Shown: positions 46,472 through 59,000, numbered from the stretch's first letter. The stretch: 64,000 nt of DNA from Chrysopilus asiliformis (GCA_964034945.1 OZ035962.1:14627388-14691387), one strand, 5' to 3'. Notes: a model not told the origin generated them from the sequence alone. A program made the numbers and translations.

Positions 46472-47078
46472 CACCAATACCTCACTTTGCGTCGTGGTTA
46501 CGTTCCAAAAAAACACGACGCAAATTGAAACGACGCAAAGTGAATTATGATTTTCTATAGCAAACCATGTAAAGATCGAAGATAGGTTCCAGAGTTACGA
46601 AAATACTACTTTTTAAAAAGAAAATTGAACAAAGTAAACATTTAAAAAACAAAAATAATATAACTCTGCCAATAAATAAATTGGAAAAATATTTACCTTT
46701 TTTGTAAACAGAAACCGTAAAAATTTATAAAAATTTATTATTCTCTTTTAAAAAAAAGAACAACACACTAATTGAAACTGAACTCTAAAATTAGCAAAAC
46801 AAAGTGAAAATAAAACTGTATTAAAATTGCGTTGATTTTCAGTTAGAAAGGGAATCCCCGAGTTTTGATAGCATGGCGCAATTAGAAAGAAAAGTCGTGC
46901 CATCTTTAAAAAAAAAAAAAAAAATTCAAAAAATTTCAAAAAAAAAAATTAAAGACTCGAACCCAAAACAACGCAAATTCGAAAATCTAACGACGCACAG
47001 TGAAAATTAGTACTAATTCAGCAGCGACGCAACTTCGAAAAAACGCAAAACGAAAAGACGCAAAGCGAGGTATTGGTG
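46472..47078. mobile_element. pogo-like TIR element (607 bp)
   Basis: TA|CACCAATACCTCACTTTGCG on the left, mirrored by CGCAAAGCGAGGTATTGGTG|TA on the right. ACGACGCAAA words recur near both ends. No transposase; the short ORF at 46748 is not a gene. Confidence 0.75.
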
Positions 47079-47080
47079 TA

Positions 47081-47817
47081 TACCAATATTTAAAGTTTGT
47101 TTTAACAAAATATCTCTGATTCATAGTTTTCACGAACGAATGATGATACGAAAATTAAATAATTAATTCAAATAAGTTTTAGTTGCCGTTTCAAAATTTA
47201 AGTTTAGTAAACAAATAGAGATAAGCTTTTCACAGAGATGGGAAATCAAGTTCTTTGAAAACGAGAAAACTCATTGGCATTCCATCAAAAAATTCATTTC
47301 AATTGCAGAATTTGAAGAAAACTTTTACCTTTTTTGTTGTTTAACTCAATTCCACTAAGAGTTTTAATGCTTCCTATTTGATGGTACGACCATTGAAGCG
47401 TAGTTGCCAACTTCTATGCTCTCTATTCAAGTTATTTTGCAACTTTTAACAAAAGTATTTCACGAATTCCGTGGTAAGTTGAGAAAACGAAATCAATTGA
47501 TTAACAACAAAACTAATACTTCCTCATTCAGTATTTCTCGGCAAGAATACTCAATTCTTGGAGTGATTTTTTTTAAACAAAAGTGTTAGAAAGTAGAAAG
47601 AACCAAATAAATAAGTCCATTAAGGAATGTTGTGGCTTCCTTTTTCATGTTATTAAAGTTGTTGATTGGAAATGGCCAGAATTGTCCAAAGATAAAATTC
47701 TTTTCCAGCCACTAATGGAAAAGTTTCGCAATAAAACTGGATAAATGTTCAACTCTGTTCTAGAAGAACTTTTGGCAGCAAATTCTCCTTGAATTGTGAC
47801 AGTTTTAAATTGAACTA
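47081..47817. other. intergenic, nothing recognised
   Basis: AT-rich, with only short ORFs. Confidence 0.5.
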
Positions 47818-48362
47818 AAACATAAGAAAAGCTACAATTGCCAGAGGTCAATCGTCAAATACTCTATATGATGACAGACTATATGTCTATGAAAATAAAA
47901 AATTTGTGTAAAAAAGGTGAGGGGGGGGGGGTGGATTGGTCCGATTGTATTTTGATGTATGAAATGGTTATGTAAAATCATATTCTGATAACTTTTCATC
48001 TTAATGAATTTTTGGAAACTATTCACCGTTTTTGATAGAATTGAAAAAAAAAATGTTTCGTTTGCATGATGGAGGGAAAAAGAAATTATCCGATTGTGCC
48101 CGTTCAAGAATTTACCTTTGCTTTTTACGAGAAACGCGTCTGTACCAAATTTCAAGTCTCTAGCTCAATCCTTTCGGAAGTTATGGTGTTCACAGATAGA
48201 CAGGTAGACATACAGGCAGACAGACGGACAGACATGGGGAAATCAAATTCGTTTGTGTTCCAAAACACACAGGAATAGTTCATTTTTGTGCTCGGCGATT
48301 GGTTCTATGCGTTACAAACGGTATACTAAATCTAATATACTTCTATATGATATATCACATAG

Positions 48363-48972
48363 TGTTTAATCCACAATAATTAGTTTTCGCGGCTGTCAGA
48401 TTTGAATTGAATCGCGATGGTTAATTTTTCAAACGAACGCGCCACAACAAAGGATAATTTCGACTAAGGCGACATCTGGCGAATATCCCTCCTCGAAGGA
48501 TCATTTCATTGCAAGCATCGAGCATGATCTGTCTCACTGGTTGGCCTATATAAGAGCGTGTCGCACAAGGAACGAGGATCATTCTGAGCTAAGCGCCAAA
48601 AGGTCAACATCACTACCGAACACTGTTTCTTGTGGTCGTTTTTAACGCTGCAAGAAATAAGTTATTTTTCATCGCAGAATTAACAAATGATTTGATTTTT
48701 GGCCCGTCGCGAATGAAGCATCATTTCGGGCCCTTTCGGCAAGAATTCGTCATAAAGTTTGCACTTCGATTCAGGAACTGACAGTTGGGAACAGTTTGTT
48801 TTATAGATTCATTAGAGTACCTCGTGTATAGGTTAGAGTGTTTAAGAAAATTGAAGTCTGTGAACCAGGAATATTTTGAATAAATTGAACTGTCAAATAT
48901 AAATCTTGTTATTATTTCACTAAAAGGGATCCAGCATTTCTTTTTCAGCTACGGCAAATAGAGGCCGTAACA
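48363..48972 (+). mobile_element. solo LTR, 610 bp
   Basis: TGTTTAATCC ... GGCCGTAACA, flanked by CATAG at 48358-48362 and 48973-48977. It has an LTR layout: TATATAAG at 48547, initiator TCATTC (A at 48581) 34 bases on, and AATAAA at 48879. No internal region or partner LTR is in the window, so this is the product of LTR-LTR recombination. The 5-bp duplication suggests BEL/Pao, copia or some gypsy elements. Confidence 0.88.
48547..48586 (+). promoter_or_regulatory. LTR promoter: TATA box and initiator
   Basis: TATATAAG at 48547-48554 and ATCATTCT with A at 48581; TCATTC fits the arthropod TCAKTY initiator. It could still drive transcription into the right flank. Confidence 0.6.
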
Positions 48973-48989
48973 CATAGAGTATAAAAATT

Positions 48990-50750
48990 GCAGTCGATTG
49001 AAATTAGTTAAAAGACATTTTTTCATTTTTTACTATAAATGGTGTATTTTTTTTGTCCTGAACACAAAAACAATTGGACGTTCTTTTTAAATTTTAATCA
49101 CAATATTAAAATAGTAAATGGTATTGACTGTTCTTGAGTGATTTAATTTAATCACTTAATTTAAAAAAAAAATCCTTTTCTATCACGATTTTCTTGCATG
49201 TAATTAAAAAGCAGAGTTTACAATGTGAGTACCTTCTCACGCCACTCTGACTGGATCAAGGTTCTTTGGAAATGTCAACACATTTATGAATATTAGACAT
49301 GCAATTGCGTGATTTGGGAAAATTATTTTCATAAAGGTCACAGCGTTAAACTTAAGGTCGAATCAAGGTTCAAATATGCAGTCAACTAACGTAGATGGTT
49401 AAAAAGCCATACTAAAAGTAAACCCTTTCGCTTAATGAGAAAATTCAAATATTCTGTAATGATTACCTGGAAACGCTTTATAGGGTATTCAATTAGTTTT
49501 CGTCTAAACGAATTTCTAAAGAAAAACTATAAGCTAATATGAAGAGTCGAAACAAGTTTTAATTAGAAATTGAAACCCTACAGAATCATTGTTTCCAATA
49601 TACACCCATCATAATGTAATAAAGTTTATTCGTTTTAATAAAAAGCTCAAGGAAGCGAAACATTTTCCACGAAAATATTTTCAGTTCATGGAGTTTGCGA
49701 CGGTAGATATTTTGCATGAATAACTTGGAAAAGAGAAGAGCGCAAAATTGAGTGGGGTTTAAAATATGGCAATAAGCTAATGGAAAATATGTTCATAGAC
49801 TAATCAATAGCCGGCCACGAAATACTGGTTTAACGTTGTAGGCAGAAAATGTATAAAATTTTGTGCAGCAACAAAAAACAGCCATAAGTTTTGACTTTCA
49901 AAAAGTTTCTTAGCGCAAAAGTTTTGACTGAAAACAACCAACATTGAATGTTTCGATAATATTAAGGGTAGAAATTTACCTAAATCACGCGATAACGGAA
50001 ATTTCCATTGTAAACCATGCTATGGCGATGATTTGGAAATTCTGGAAAATCCTATGAAGAAAATATAACACAGTCTAATGTCCCTGTTGTGGCATCTTGC
50101 AAACAAGAATGAAGATGGCGAAGTCGTATAATATTATTGTTTAATATTATTTTCGAGGATATACGCAAGTAGCATCCCTGTCTTTATATAAAATCACCAG
50201 GATCGTTATTGGGAAAATTGCTGAGTAAGACGTAAGAATTTTTGAATTTTTTACAACTGCGATTTGCAAAAAAATGGAAATGCTTTAACCTTTTTATATC
50301 GAACGAAAATCTGAACAAACTATATTTAGAGATTCAAGAGTTATCAGGCGGGGAGAGCGAGAACGAAGGGGAGTTTTAAAAATGCATCTCTCGATATATC
50401 CTAAAGCTAAAAGTATCTTTCATTAAAATATGTTCTGTGATTTAAAAAAAAAATTGTGTCACAAAAAAACTTACTTTCTTTCATGGGCGGATCATCATAT
50501 CGATAAAATTGGCATTTGTCGAGGGCCTCGCCAAATATTATGAATCTGGTTTTGGAGACACATTCTACAGACCCTAAGCCAGGTTTTTTTTCAGGTTGTT
50601 GGGAGGGGGGGGGGGTGGCTTGCTTGTAGGACACTCAGAATCAAATTTAATCATAACGGGAAGGGACAGTTTATGCAATTTTTTCAGGATTTTTTTTTTT
50701 ACTCTTTTACGCATGTTAACTGAATTCTGCTATTGATTTGAAATACCTTA
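48990..50750. other. intergenic, nothing recognised
   Basis: AT-rich; a G-run at 50606-50616. Confidence 0.5.
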
Positions 50751-50754
50751 AACC

Positions 50755-51185
50755 CATTTTTTCTTGATTTTTCGATAGAGGGAAAGTATTTACGACGAAG
50801 ACCGACTCGCGAACGGGGTCAGATAGAAAATTTCTGATCAGTACGAAATCCGTTTTAGGCAAAATTATGAGGATGTCCGTGCATCTGTCTATCGATCTGT
50901 CGTTCTGTCGGTCTTTCGGTCTGTCGGCCCATCGGTCCATTGGTGTGTCGGTCTGCCGGTCGATCTGTCGGTCTGTCATAATGCCGAACTGTTGGTCAGT
51001 TCGTCAATCGGTCTCTAGGTCTGTCCATTTTGCGTATCTTAAATAACTCGAAAACGCGTTAATTCCTTATTTCAAAAAAATTCAAGCGACTTGAAATTTT
51101 TTGTAAATACGGGCACCTCCCATACTATTTTTTTTTTTGAAAAATACTGTTTTTTGAAAAAAAAATCTCGCGAATCTCCTCACTT
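50755..51185 (+). mobile_element. family Z copy
   Basis: TTCGATAGAGGGAAAGTATT, AAAATTATGAGGATGTCCGT, a degenerate TCTGTCGGTC array (50884-50980) and AACTCGAAAACGCG. Truncated before the tandem repeats seen at 45541. The RQIDRQTD peptide is the array. Confidence 0.65.
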
Positions 51186-51497
51186 TTTATTCGAAGTAGT
51201 GATGTCGAGCAGCGTCCGCGATGACGACGATTGTGGAAATGTGTGGCCACGTATTTATATCAATTTGCCACTCTATCAAGCTACTGTCTTTGGTCGATAC
51301 ATAATGCTCGCAAATTCGGATTATCGAAAAATTCGGATTCTCGAGTACGATTTTTGGGAGATTTAAAAGAAAAAATTAGACAAAAATAGCATTATTATTT
51401 GTTATAAACCAAGAATTTAAACATATATGGTTAAACATATATGGTTATTTCATGGTTTTTTTTTATACGCATTTAAAAAAACATGCGAAATGTTGTC
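51186..51497. other. possible pogo-type remnant
   Basis: GCAAATTCGGATTATCG and AATTCGGATTCTCGAG; related TTCGGATTATC words are at 52290. No clear ends. Confidence 0.3.
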
Positions 51498-51499
51498 TA

Positions 51500-52108
51500 C
51501 ACTCTCGAAAAAATCCGGGGACGAATTAACTCCGTCTCAAAACATAGCTTAAAGTAAGCACCTCGCAGTGTTATTCAGAAAAAATGTAGCACCGTAGCGC
51601 GGAGTTATTTTTACATTTTTATTTTACGGAGCTAAATATTCATTTTAACACCGCTTTGACCTAAATTTTGAATTAACTCCGAAAAGGAGTCAAAAATTCA
51701 CTCCAACTCCTTTTAGGAGTTATTTTCATTGTAAAGGGTGTTCACGTTTAGAAGAGGCTTACCAATTGGTTTCAACAGCCTATTGGGAAGGCAAATGGTT
51801 TACAATTCGAGAGGTCCCAGGTTCGAGTCCCGGGCAGAGATATGCAAGAAAAGTTGTTAACAGTCAAAATTAACTTTGAAAATACGAAAAAAACTCAAAA
51901 CATCTCAAATGCTTGCAAAAAAAGAGAATTTGCGAGGTTTTTTTTGGGCCATCTAATAAGTTGGTTTAACACCGAAAAATTGTTAAAAATTAACACCCAT
52001 ATGGAATTGTTGTGAACTCCCTAGCCCGGAGTTCGATTTTCTCCGATAGGTGATGGACTCCCTCAAACTCCTTTTCGGTGCGTAATCGACTCCATTTTTT
52101 CGAGAGTG
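51500..52108 (+). mobile_element. TA-TIR element with tRNA-like segment, copy 2
   Basis: TA|CACTCTCGAAAAAATCC and inverted right CACTCTCGAAAAAATGG|TA. Words GGAGTTAA, AACTCCTTTT and CACCTCGCAGTGTTATTCAG match copy 1 at 23876-24355. The tRNA-like stretch is at 51776-51837. Confidence 0.75.
51776..51837 (+). repeat. tRNA-like segment in MITE
   Basis: CCTATTGGGAAGGCAAATGG, then TTTACAATTCGAGAGGTCCC and AGGTTCGAGTCCCGGG, a strong B-box/T-arm match (CCAGG-TTCGAGT-CCCGG). No paired acceptor stem. Confidence 0.5.
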
Positions 52109-52109
52109 T

Positions 52110-53645
52110 ACTTTGGTTAGTATAGGCCCATTAATTTGTATCAAAACATACTGTCAGCAAGAATTATTTCAATATAGTATTTCGGAGCAAAAATTTTCTT
52201 TTTACAACTAATACGGACTATCGAATTGCGATGAATTCGGACTACAGAGTTCTTAGTGGGAAGGAGAAATCGATTCGGGTTTTTAAGATTTCGGATTATC
52301 AAAATAATATTGTATTTAGATAAGGGTTTGTTGTGTCTCTTTTTTGAATTGTCGTTATTTTGCAAGTTCGATTTTTTGGGTTGGCTTATATGTTCGGTTG
52401 CAACTATCAAACAAGGATGTTCTTCGATAATTTTTGAACTCCTAAACGGAGAATATTGAACTACTTTGCATTGTATTGCTTCGGCTGGAGCGGATGTTTT
52501 TAGCCACGTTTGTACAATACTTTTTTTAACTTATTTGAAAAGTACTCGTTTTTGCTACTTGCGTATATCTCACTGAAATTATTTGAAGATTTTAGGTAGG
52601 AAATGTTGTTACAATAATAGAAGCAGCAGGAGTCAAGCAAGACGGTCATGGTATTTTATATAAATTTAAAGAATCACACGAATGAATTTGAATAGGTTTC
52701 TTCATTTTTTTTTCATTCTTCCTTAATTTGACAGTAGAATAGTGAAGAAAGGTAGAGTTAGAGGGATAATTGTTGCTGGTTGGTATGGGGTCCTTTTATC
52801 TGTAATTTTAATTGGATTGAGGGCAAAATCTATGGCTAAAAATTCTTTCGGTATACGGGAAAAAAACTTACACTCGGGTATTAGATACCTTTACGTCGTT
52901 TTTAATTTTTATTTTCATACTGCTGTAATTTTGAAAGGTTACGGGAAGAACCAACAATGGAAATTAAGTCATGAACCGGCTTTGGGTTTGTTTAACTGTG
53001 GTATCCATGTCCGCGATATCCGACAACCCCTGACGGAGATATACCCTAAATTTTCTTAATTACACACAATGGAGCAAGGCTACCCATAATCAAATTTGGT
53101 TTTAGTTACAGGGGAAAAAAATTGTGCGATATTGTAGACCAGGCTAAAATACATAAGGCCAACGTTATAGAACGAAAGGGATGAGGAAGGCGAAATTCAG
53201 AAATTAAAAGAAAATATGCTTTAAACTATATTGCAAATCTTAATAAAGTCTCACCTAATATTTGGTTTTGTTTAACGTGAGTCTGGTATTTCTGGATGAC
53301 TTTATTTGGGACGAATTATGACCACTGAAGGTGTATTTTTTTATTAATACAATTTCACTGGTAATTGAGCTGTAAAATTTTATTATCTCTAAAGTGAGAG
53401 AAGTGTTAAAATTTTATTCGAACGTAAAATATAATTTGTTTTGCTTTTAGGTAAATTCTAATTGATGAATGGAATACTCTTTAATGATTACACGGTTGTT
53501 TGCGGATTTTGATTGAAAATATAAAATCGGTCTTCATTATTTTACACAGACAATAAAAATGCTAATGGATGCTGAGGGGAGCTTTCAACAAACAGTTGTA
53601 ATTTAATCAAAATAAATATGCTGTGAAAAAATATTGAGCAATTTT
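52110..53645. other. intergenic, nothing secure
   Basis: An ORF at 52742-53059 begins with a non-ATG codon and shows no recognised family. No paired termini were identified. Confidence 0.45.
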
Positions 53646-53649
53646 TTTT

Positions 53650-53850
53650 AAAGTGGTATAAGTCCATATAAAAAATCATTTATTTTCTTTAACATTTTTG
53701 TTGATTAAAAATGCAAAACAAAATTTAACAATTTCATATTTGTTGTAAAAACCTGACCCAGATTGATTAACGTTTGCCAATATTTTTAGGTTGATCCCAA
53801 CGAAAACCCTTAAATATCTTACTGTTGAATAAATGGACTTATACCACTTT
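53650..53850. mobile_element. 201-bp MITE
   Basis: Perfect 18-bp ends AAAGTGGTATAAGTCCAT and inverse. AT-rich interior. Confidence 0.75.
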
Positions 53851-54366
53851 CAAAAATAACGGCTCATATCATGAGTTTCTGTGGGTTAAGTACTATTTGT
53901 TTCATTTCTTGATTCTGATCTAGGTTTTCCTAGTTTTTCTTTTAAAATCAAAACTTTATAAAACGATTCTCCACAATGCGGGTTTTCATTATATTTGCTA
54001 AAAATTGACTTAAATTGCCTTTACATTGACGAAATTTCTCAAGAACACTTTCAGAACATCAATTTTCACCACATTTTCTATGCCAGCTATACGAATATGA
54101 TTTCATGGTGAAATTTGTTTAAAACTTTCTAAATAAAATGTTTTTCCGGTGGTTTTACTTAAATAAATGGCAGTAAAACAGTTCTTGTTAACAATAAAAG
54201 TGTAAAACCATGAATAAAAAATTGTCTGCAACGCGACAGGATACATCCACAGAACGATGTGCTACTAACCGAAAACATCGGATAAGCAATTTGCTAGAAA
54301 GGAATCTAAAACCAAGGGAAGCACTTTATTAAAGACTCAACTTGGAAGTTTCTCTAGCACCCCATC

Positions 54367-54663
54367 ATGTCAGGCAGAAGGATCCACTTGGAAAACCTCA
54401 GCCATCCATTCAAGCGGGTGAGGAGGAACCATTCTCAAAAACCAAATTACCTGCCTTGTAAGGGGGGCTGTCCGAAGAATCGACGACGGCTGGAAAAGTT
54501 CGGCATGACTGAGTTTTCTCTGGTTGGTGCTGCTGCTGCTGTTATTCGTCTATTTTGTGACAGCATTTATAAAACTTTAATTTGTTTACAAAAACAGCAG
54601 GAAAAGGCATCCGAAGCCAAAGTCTATAAGAGTCATGCGAACCGAAAAACAGATTTGAAATAG
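54367..54663 (+). CDS. weak candidate exon or small ORF (98 aa)
   Basis: ATG-started ORF in a GC-richer island. The product is basic, with SGRRIHLENLSHPF and a CTG repeat encoding AAAA. No domain, paralogue or promoter recognised. It could be a chance ORF or part of a host transcript. Treat as unproven. Confidence 0.2.
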   Translation: MSGRRIHLENLSHPFKRVRRNHSQKPNYLPCKGGCPKNRRRLEKFGMTEFSLVGAAAAVIRLFCDSIYKTLICLQKQQEKASEAKVYKSHANRKTDLK

Positions 54664-54865
54664 CAAAGCGTCATCAGACAGGGAAATTTATACCAGAAAA
54701 GCGGATCCAGCCAAGGACTCCGGATTTGGTTGGATCTAAATAACTTGAGCAAAACATACACCAACAAAGTTAAATAAAAAAAGAAGTAAATCACAAAAAA
54801 AAAAGAACCTTTCCTATGCCACGACGGAAAACTTTTAAATAGCATAAAAGTTTGAATGGAAATGT

Positions 54866-55114
54866 CTACACGGTGGTTCCCTCAATCATCACACCCGTTC
54901 CCTGAAACATCAAAAAATTCCGAGAGCTTGAGATGTTTATCGACAAACTTTCACTGATGAGGGGATTGAGGAGTTGACGAACAACATCCGTAAAAGCTAA
55001 GGACGCCAGCTCAGCCTCCCCATCGGCCCATTTATACATGTTTCCCAGAATTTTTCCGGCTTTTCTCATGATTATTTTCATACGAGAACTCGCAGCGTTT
55101 TGTTTATTTGTCAT
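54866..55114 (-). CDS. weak candidate exon or small ORF (82 aa)
   Basis: ATG-started, with GC content visibly above its surroundings and protein-like composition (KAGKILGNMYKWADGEAEL, FTDVVRQLLNPLI). The frame closes at 54866 shortly after a TTTGATGTTTCAG that could be a splice acceptor. I recognise no family and see no promoter. It is the best unassigned ORF right of 24 kb, but still unproven. Confidence 0.28.
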   Translation of the reverse strand: MTNKQNAASSRMKIIMRKAGKILGNMYKWADGEAELASLAFTDVVRQLLNPLISESLSINISSSRNFLMFQGTGVMIEGTTV

Positions 55115-55129
55115 GTAATGCTTGACAGA

Positions 55130-55600
55130 ACGCTTACACCGTCATTGATGTCTGTCGCCGTTTCTGTTGATTTTCCTACTAAACATCATATCTTCGTATC
55201 TGTATATAAAACTTTAACAACTTGAGAAGATAAGTTAACGTCATACAATCGCATAATTCATTTAGAGTTTTCTTTTCATCCAATGATAAAACTTGTTGAT
55301 TTTCTTGGTACCGAAAACATTATTATGTCTGTAAGAAAGGGTAGGGGGCCGAATTCAAATAAACAATTGTTTGACAGTATACTGATGGAATATGACTGGT
55401 GGAATTATATATACATATTATCTACACTCAAGTGTGTACATTAATAGTTATAGACAGGTATCTGCAGTACGGACTCTAAAAATAGGATAAAGAAGATGAA
55501 AATTTGCTAAGTGAAAATTCGGTGGCATGACAGAAATCGACTCTATATCATAAAGAAAATTTCAATGGAGGTAATTTCGTTTTAAGCAGTTTTCCCAGGA
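55130..55600. other. intergenic, nothing recognised
   Basis: AT-rich; no ORF or repeat. Confidence 0.5.
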
Positions 55601-55607
55601 AGCGATT

Positions 55608-55985
55608 TAAGCCCAATTTAGACTAACGACTGCGACTACGATTGCGATTGCGATTGCGATTACGATTACGATTACGATTACGATTACGATTACGACTGCG
55701 ATTACGATTGCGATTGCGATTGCGATTGCGATTGCGATTGCGATTACGATTACGATCACGATCACGATCACGATTGCGATTGCGATTGAGATTACTATTG
55801 CGATTACGATTGGGATTACGATTGCGATTACGATTGCGATTACGATTGCGATTACTATTGAAGCTTTTTGACCAAAGATATCAAAGCTTTTAACGATAGG
55901 GACATGAAAGCTTTGATCTAATTGGTCGAGGAAGCTTAATCGTAATCGCAATCCTAATCGCAATCGTTAGTCTGATTTGGACTTT
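55608..55985. mobile_element. hexanucleotide MITE, expanded copy
   Basis: TTAAGCCCAATTTAGACTAACG-type left end (read in parts), a GATTGC/GATTAC array at about 55630-55855, an AAAGCTTT-rich centre, then the inverse hexamers and CGTTAGTCTGATTTGGACTT. Long ORFs on both strands (RLRLRL and AIVIAI) arise because a stop-free hexamer leaves frames open; they are not genes. Confidence 0.8.
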
Positions 55986-56040
55986 ACACGATTTTTCCAC
56001 AAAAATCCAAGAATAAACATGTCATGTCACACACATTTTT

Positions 56041-56600
56041 ACTTTCCTCTTCTATAGAGGGAAAGTATTGTATTCATGATCACGGGGACAGATAGAAACA
56101 TTCTGATGACAGAAATCCCCGGATAACTGTTTCTCGGATAACTGCACAAACCTTTCGAGTGCAACAGTAATTCGAACTCCGTGCCCATTTTTAAGAATTG
56201 CATACAATAGTTATCGCTTAACTGCAACCCGCTTAAGAGCAAAACCCCTATTACTGCACACAAAATTATCTTCAATTAAGTTTCTCCGTCATATATTTTC
56301 TCTCGGATAAGTGCACAAGTGCTTTTTCCTTTTAATCATTTAATACTTTAATTTGTTACATTTTCTTGATCGTGTGTATCTATCTTTATACTTCACTTGA
56401 AAGGGTAGAAATCATTGCAATTATATCATAATCTCACAATCCTAGAAAGTAAATGCACAATTTTTTGCAATTAGGAACGCTGCTCAGTGCACAATTTCGT
56501 ACAGTAAAAAGGGTCCCGTACATGTACACAATTTTTGCTGTTAAAGGAGTATCGAATAAGCGCAAACCCTCATAACTGCACAATTTTTTTTCTCATTTTT
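56041..56600. repeat. truncated family Z start and GGATAACTGCAC repeat
   Basis: CTTTCCTCTTCTATAGAGGG to about 56110 is the Z start. It is followed by repeated CTCGGATAACTGCACAA / AACTGCA words, a decayed pogo-type element. No ORF of interest. Confidence 0.45.
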
Positions 56601-58995
56601 CTTAATTATGAATGTTTTTGCTGAACAGAGGCTCCTCAAAATCTTTCGGTCTTTGCCCATACTGCCCTTTTTTTCGTGAAAAATATGTTTGCCCACGCAC
56701 GGATAAAATATATGATATGCCTAGTGACAGGAAACGGGATACGACTAAGATGGAAATAAATACGCGACTAAGGATACCAAGAGGATCCTGCGAAAAGTTG
56801 ACAAACAAACGAAACGAACGAATAAACAAAGAAATAAATAAATAAACAAACGGACGAACGTAAAGTAATCGATTTAACAAAGTGTCAGGATATTCATTTA
56901 TTATTTGTTGACTTGTGTGCGTTGCGTACGAGGGTCATTGATAAATGATGATGACTCCTGTCCGTCTTATAGTGACGATGACGACAACCACGACTTATGA
57001 CAAGGGAGTGGAAAAGGGTGTACAATACCTTAACGAGTTCTGCGTAACAGTTTCCGCTAGAGACAAGAGGAAAATAAGCGTGAAGGACCTTTCTGAACAA
57101 GGTTAAGGATATTCGATGGGAAAAGTACGTGCACGCCCAAGGACTAAAGTAATCGCATCATGGGACAATATATTGCCCCACTTATAGGTACGTCGTATAA
57201 GCATATGATAAGACCGATGAATGTGTATATTCTTGCTATACGACCGGAATGTTACTTAAATTGGATAAAAGGCTATAACTGATGCATGTCTCGTTCGTGG
57301 ACAGGTAAACATCAAAGTCAATTACACTTAAGTATACTTGGAATGTGTATGGTCGGCTTTCACGCCTGTCTAGATACTTGCCTATCCTAATGCGAAAATG
57401 AGGAGATTTATCTCGTTGGGCTTGTGGTGTGTGGCTGCTAGATTCTCTTAAATTTGCTTAGTTTAATAGGATAACATGTACGATGTTCCATGCCTAAAGC
57501 CATCGTGATAAAAAATGATCAACTCTCGCCTTCCGATTTGATTCCACTGAAGCACTAAGCAGCAATTAATTTATCTTCGATTGAATGGAGACAAGAAAGC
57601 TTGTGCAGAGCCCATTAAGCACATTATTCGTTCCATCGAGCTACAAAAATAGACTCCAAGCCGATACGAGCCAAAGTCAGGATAAAAAGAAAGCCATGGC
57701 AGACAGCCTCTTAGAAAAAGCTAAAAAGGTTAAATCTTTTAAAATAGAGTTTGGGGGGTGAAGCCCTTATTGGATGTGAAAACGAAATCTTTGTCCTTGT
57801 TGTTAGTTGATACAACATAAGACAACTTAATGCAAGTAAAAGCAATTGAAAATGATGGTCTTGTGTTTTCCAAACGAAATTCAATTAAAAGATTTCTATT
57901 CTGTCGTCAGTCAGAAGATCATGACTCCCCGTACTCGACAGAATCAAGTTTTATAGGCTTTCGAAATCTTAGCGATAGAACTTGAATTTATAAAATTCAA
58001 AAGGATTTTCCGTTAAACCATTTGCATCACAAGCGTATATATTACGCGCTTTTTCCTTGGCCAGCCACTATCACCAAGACGTATGCGCACTTGCTTAGCT
58101 TTCATATTTTTTCGTTCATTTTTTTCTAGTAAGTTTGGGGAGATAAATTGCTTTTCAAAACATATTTAAGATTTAGCCATGGAAGCCGCGCAGTGGCGTC
58201 CAAAATGTTTTTTTCAAAAATTTCAAACCGCTTTAAATTGTTATTGTTTAACCGATTTGAAATCCGTAAACGTCAAAATTAAAAGAATCTTTCGACGCCC
58301 GGCGGGGCGACGCCCCTACTCAGTTCAAAAATACACGTACGGCACTGGAAAAACAAAAATCGCTGAAATGATGCTTTTTGCATTCTGGAGCCGGAGTATT
58401 TTGAGCCACTTTTGTATTAGATTTATAATTGAAAATTGAACAATTTTCTTGCAAAAGCAGCAAAAAATAACTAAAATTCTTACCACTACTCAGTTTTTAT
58501 CGTACTTACAAAAATGTCAGAATTTTGACAGGTCAAAAGAGATTAAATAGTCTTGCACGGAGGTGTCGATATGCAATCACCAAGAATCGTGATTTTTTGA
58601 ACGTTAACCCGTTCGGTACATGTTTTTTTTCTATGGGGGTTAAAAATTCTCTCTATACAAATTAATGATGTTTAAGCTATTAGTATTCATTTAAAAAAAA
58701 AAAAAAATTGAAAATTTTTAAATTTTACACAAATATGTACGTCTACTGTAGTCCAGTTTTTTACTCAAAAAATCAAAATTGGGTCACAAATGCACTTAAA
58801 GGTGCACTGAATGAGAATAGAGTGTGGAAAATAAATAAATAATAAGTCAATTCAAATTTTTAACTGGGTTGCCATATGGCATCAAAATACCGAATGGGTT
58901 AAGAAACAATTGAATTGTTTTTTTTATGTTTTAAAGAATTCTACAATACTTTAAATGCGATAAAAAAAATTTGGTGATAAGGGCGATTTTTCCAC
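56601..58995. other. intergenic, nothing secure
   Basis: Partly GC-richer, with short ORFs (56612, 56894, 58179) lacking domains. GACGCCCGGCGGGGCGACGC at 58294 can fold as a short hairpin. Confidence 0.45.
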
Positions 58996-59000
58996 TTTTT

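Larger units (their letters stand above)
47818..48985 (+). mobile_element. family Y copy split by a solo LTR
   Basis: Left part 47818-48362 holds AGCTACAATTGCCAGAGG, ATACTCTATATGATG, the GTCCGATTG text and a CAGA/GACA array near 48195-48235. The last bases (CATAGAGTATAAA) resume at 48973 after the LTR. Confidence 0.7.

Noticed and set aside
51776..51837. A functional tRNA gene
   Set aside because: Good T-arm, but no acceptor stem and an imperfect anticodon stem; inside a MITE.
55607..55963. Long ORFs on both strands (RLRLRL and AIVIAI peptides)
   Set aside because: They are a hexanucleotide array read through; a stop-free hexamer keeps frames open on both strands.
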